A stretch of 23,777 nucleotides of DNA. Source: Pseudanabaena sp. CAN_BIN31. GTDB lineage: Bacteria > Cyanobacteriota > Cyanobacteriia > Pseudanabaenales > Pseudanabaenaceae. Below the pieces are notes generated by a model, which saw nothing but the letters and a program-made list of their open reading frames with translations, was not told the origin of the DNA and searched no databases. Positions 22,060 to 23,777 of this stretch are shown one piece after another. Positions within the stretch are counted from its first letter, which is position 1; each line of letters opens with the position of its first letter. The DNA lies in assembly GCA_026785865.1 (NCBI GenBank), contig JAJAZG010000229.1, positions 1-23,777 of the forward strand, written 5' to 3'. The position numbers and the translations under genes are program-made.

Positions 22060-23360
22060 TTTCTAACCGCCAATCTTGGCGCAGGGCTACGAAATAGATA
22101 TTGCAACTCTTTTTGGCGATCGCTAGCTGATTCGGGTCCATAGCCCCATAGACTCTTGTAATAGAAAAAAGAGATTCCTAAGCCGCGTTCTTGGGTGTTC
22201 ATAACTTGGGCATAAACTCTAGACATCGGTATATTGCTATTACGCAGTCCAGACAAAATGCCGATCCCTGTAGAGATTTTATTTTGGACTTCGACAATTT
22301 CGGGACGGCTAATTTGAGAACGAAAATCATCGATGTCAGAGCGATATACCTGCACAATTAATTCATCAACAATACCTTGACGCACCCAACTTAGCCAGTC
22401 TTGTAATTGCTGTTTATAGGCAAAATCGTAATAGTTGGGAGATACTGAAAAAATCACATTAGGCTTTCTTTGCTTCACCGCTTTATTTAGTTTTGCCATA
22501 AAAGCCGTAATCTTGTTAGCTCGCCATTTTACCCAATTAGGATCGTTAACATCGGCGGGAGCATTTTTTTTCGTCTCTTGGCGATAAAGATTGAGGGTGT
22601 AGCGATCGTAGCCAAAGGTTTTGGGAAGACTGGTGTGATCGTCAAACTGAATGCCATCGAGATCGTAATTAGAAACTGCCTCTAGTACCAATTTTGTGAG
22701 AAATTCCTGAACTTCAGGATGGAAAGGATTGAGCCATACAACTTCACCTGCGGCAGATATTGAGGTGCGATCGCCATCACGTTGTTGAGTGAGCCAGTCG
22801 GGATGGCTAACTGCTAGCTCAGAAGTTGGTGGAGCCATGAAGCCAAACTCAAACCAAGGCATTACTAATAAATCATTTTGATGAGCTTGCGCGATAATAT
22901 CCGCGACAATATCTTGCCCTTCCGATCCACGATAGACAAAGGGTTGAATTCCTGCATCTTTGGCAACTTCGCTCGGAAACATCACATAACCTGAGTTCCA
23001 AACAACAGGATAAATTGTATTGAAATTTAGCTCCTTAAGTTGTTGTAAAGCTTCGCCAAGCTGTTTGCGATCGCTAAACATCGTAAAGTCATTATTGGTA
23101 AGCCATACGCCACGAATCTCTTGGCGCTTGTCTATAGTCGGCTGGATAATTTGGGGAATTACTGGCTGATTTAGGACTTGTGGCTTTAGTTGCGCGATCG
23201 CCTGATCATCCCCTATAAACGCAGGAACAAGACTATGTAAGGATAGGGCGATCGTAAAAGTTAAGATAAAAAGAAATGACAAAAAACGTTTGCGCGATCG
23301 CAAAGTTTGCCAGAAACTCTTCAAGATATATTGTGGGGAATTTTGCGAATTTCTAAACAT
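22056..23360 (-). CDS. GH10-like (GHL10/DUF187) family glycosyl hydrolase, membrane-anchored
   Basis: A 434-residue protein. A short basic N-terminus is followed by a hydrophobic segment at about residues 27-47 (FLSFLFILTFTIALSLHSLV), a signal anchor or uncleaved signal, so the enzyme acts outside the cytoplasmic membrane. The domain from about residue 80 starts EIRGVWLTNNDFTMFS and contains VMPWFEFGFM, GEVVWLNPFHPEV, LDGIQFDDHTSLP and IFSVSPNYYDF, the usual landmarks of the GH10-like TIM-barrel family common in cyanobacteria. The natural substrate is unknown; a role in trimming cell wall or exported polysaccharide would fit. It is convergent to the GT4 gene with a 4-base overlap, so no room exists for a terminator between them. 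Confidence 0.88.
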   Translation of the reverse strand: MFRNSQNSPQYILKSFWQTLRSRKRFLSFLFILTFTIALSLHSLVPAFIGDDQAIAQLKPQVLNQPVIPQIIQPTIDKRQEIRGVWLTNNDFTMFSDRKQLGEALQQLKELNFNTIYPVVWNSGYVMFPSEVAKDAGIQPFVYRGSEGQDIVADIIAQAHQNDLLVMPWFEFGFMAPPTSELAVSHPDWLTQQRDGDRTSISAAGEVVWLNPFHPEVQEFLTKLVLEAVSNYDLDGIQFDDHTSLPKTFGYDRYTLNLYRQETKKNAPADVNDPNWVKWRANKITAFMAKLNKAVKQRKPNVIFSVSPNYYDFAYKQQLQDWLSWVRQGIVDELIVQVYRSDIDDFRSQISRPEIVEVQNKISTGIGILSGLRNSNIPMSRVYAQVMNTQERGLGISFFYYKSLWGYGPESASDRQKELQYLFRSPAPRLAVRN

Positions 23361-23490
23361 GCAACCTAATTGTAATAACAGCTATCTTCAGTTTGTTACA
23401 GAATTCGAGCTAATATCAAGCGTTTTTTTGCCGAACCAAGTTTAATATTTTATAGTAATCAGGAATGAATCGTGGGAGTTAAAGCCCATA

Positions 23491-23670
23491 ACAAGGGGCT
23501 TAAGCCCCTTGTTATATAAGCGAACAAGGGGCTTAAGCCCCTTGTTATATAAGCGAACAAGGGGCTTAAGCCCCTTGCTATATAAGCGAACAAGGGGCTT
23601 AAGCCCCTTGCTATATGAGCGAACAAGGGGCTTAAGCCCCTTGCTATATAAGCAGACAAGGGGCTTAAGC
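23491..23670. repeat. Tandem array of 33-bp units containing a 20-bp perfect palindrome
   Basis: Five full copies and one truncated copy start at 23491, 23524, 23557, 23590, 23623 and 23656. Each has the palindrome CAAGGGGCTTAAGCCCCTTG plus a 13-base AT-rich spacer that differs by one or two bases between copies. The last unit breaks after CAAGGGGCTTAAGC. It is not CRISPR-like, because the spacers are nearly the same. Each unit could fold into a 10-bp hairpin on either strand. The array is close to the 5' side of the hydrolase gene. Confidence 0.92.
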
Positions 23671-23777
23671 TAGGCTGTTGACTTTGTGCCTTTTTAGGCT
23701 GTTTTGGCTCATACAACTTCTGTGTCGTCAAGTAAGTCCGAAAATAAGGTTTTTCTTTTCGACAGCATAGATTGACC

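Noticed and set aside
23491..23670. CRISPR array
   Set aside because: The 13-base spacers are nearly the same in every unit and too short, and no cas genes are nearby; it is a simple tandem repeat.
23459..23731. A 90-codon minus-strand frame with 11-residue repeats (ARGLSPLFAYI)
   Set aside because: It starts with TTG, has no clear ribosome site, and its repeat is just the translation of the 33-bp palindromic array, which stays open in this frame because 33 is divisible by three.

Overview
The window is cyanobacterial DNA. It is AT-rich, carries many copies of the HIP1 octamer GCGATCGC, and holds four genes of the cyanobacteria-rich DUF29 family. The genus cannot be fixed from the sequence. 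Nearly all of it is one cell-surface polysaccharide locus (O-antigen, capsule or S-layer glycan type) with several recombination scars.

Layout. (1) 1-553: the tail of a MntA-type nucleotidyltransferase antitoxin and a complete HepT (HEPN) toxin. (2) 557-2948: a broken copy of an ABC-transporter ATPase (wzt), two tandem DUF29 genes, then an intact Wzt with a C-terminal glycan-recognition domain. (3) 2945-6586: a tightly packed operon making a CDP-activated 6-deoxy sugar: rfbF, rfbG, a zinc-type sugar C-methyltransferase and an RfbC-like epimerase. (4) 6609-9893: a third DUF29 gene, a truncated DegT-family aminotransferase, an SDR ketoreductase, a second C-methyltransferase-like protein and a CmcI-type methyltransferase. 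(5) 9901-11701: a two-gene cassette (Fe/2OG oxygenase and TylF-type O-methyltransferase) followed by a 147-bp remnant of the CmcI-type gene. (6) 12038-18189: six glycosyltransferases (five GT2, one GT11 fucosyltransferase-like), with long gaps holding a dispersed repeat and inverted repeats. (7) 18169-19835, minus strand: a fourth, divergent DUF29 gene and a SAM methyltransferase. (8) 19971-22059: gmd and a GT4 glycosyltransferase. (9) 22056-23360, minus strand: a membrane-anchored GH10-like hydrolase, then an array of 33-bp palindromic repeats.

How the genes fit together (inference). RfbF and RfbG make CDP-4-keto-6-deoxyglucose. The C-methyltransferase, epimerase and SDR would convert it to a C-methyl branched 6-deoxyhexose. 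Gmd supplies a GDP-6-deoxyhexose precursor. The glycosyltransferases assemble the repeat unit, the methyltransferases and the oxygenase decorate it, and Wzt (its Wzm permease is not in the window) powers export, perhaps recognising a methylated cap.

The most interesting signals are the scars (wzt', degT', CmcI'), the nearly HIP1-free core from about 7.2 to 18.2 kb, the repeated placement of DUF29 genes beside scars, and a possible link between breakpoints and HIP1-core sequences. I did not find a convincing wholly new defence or mobile system.
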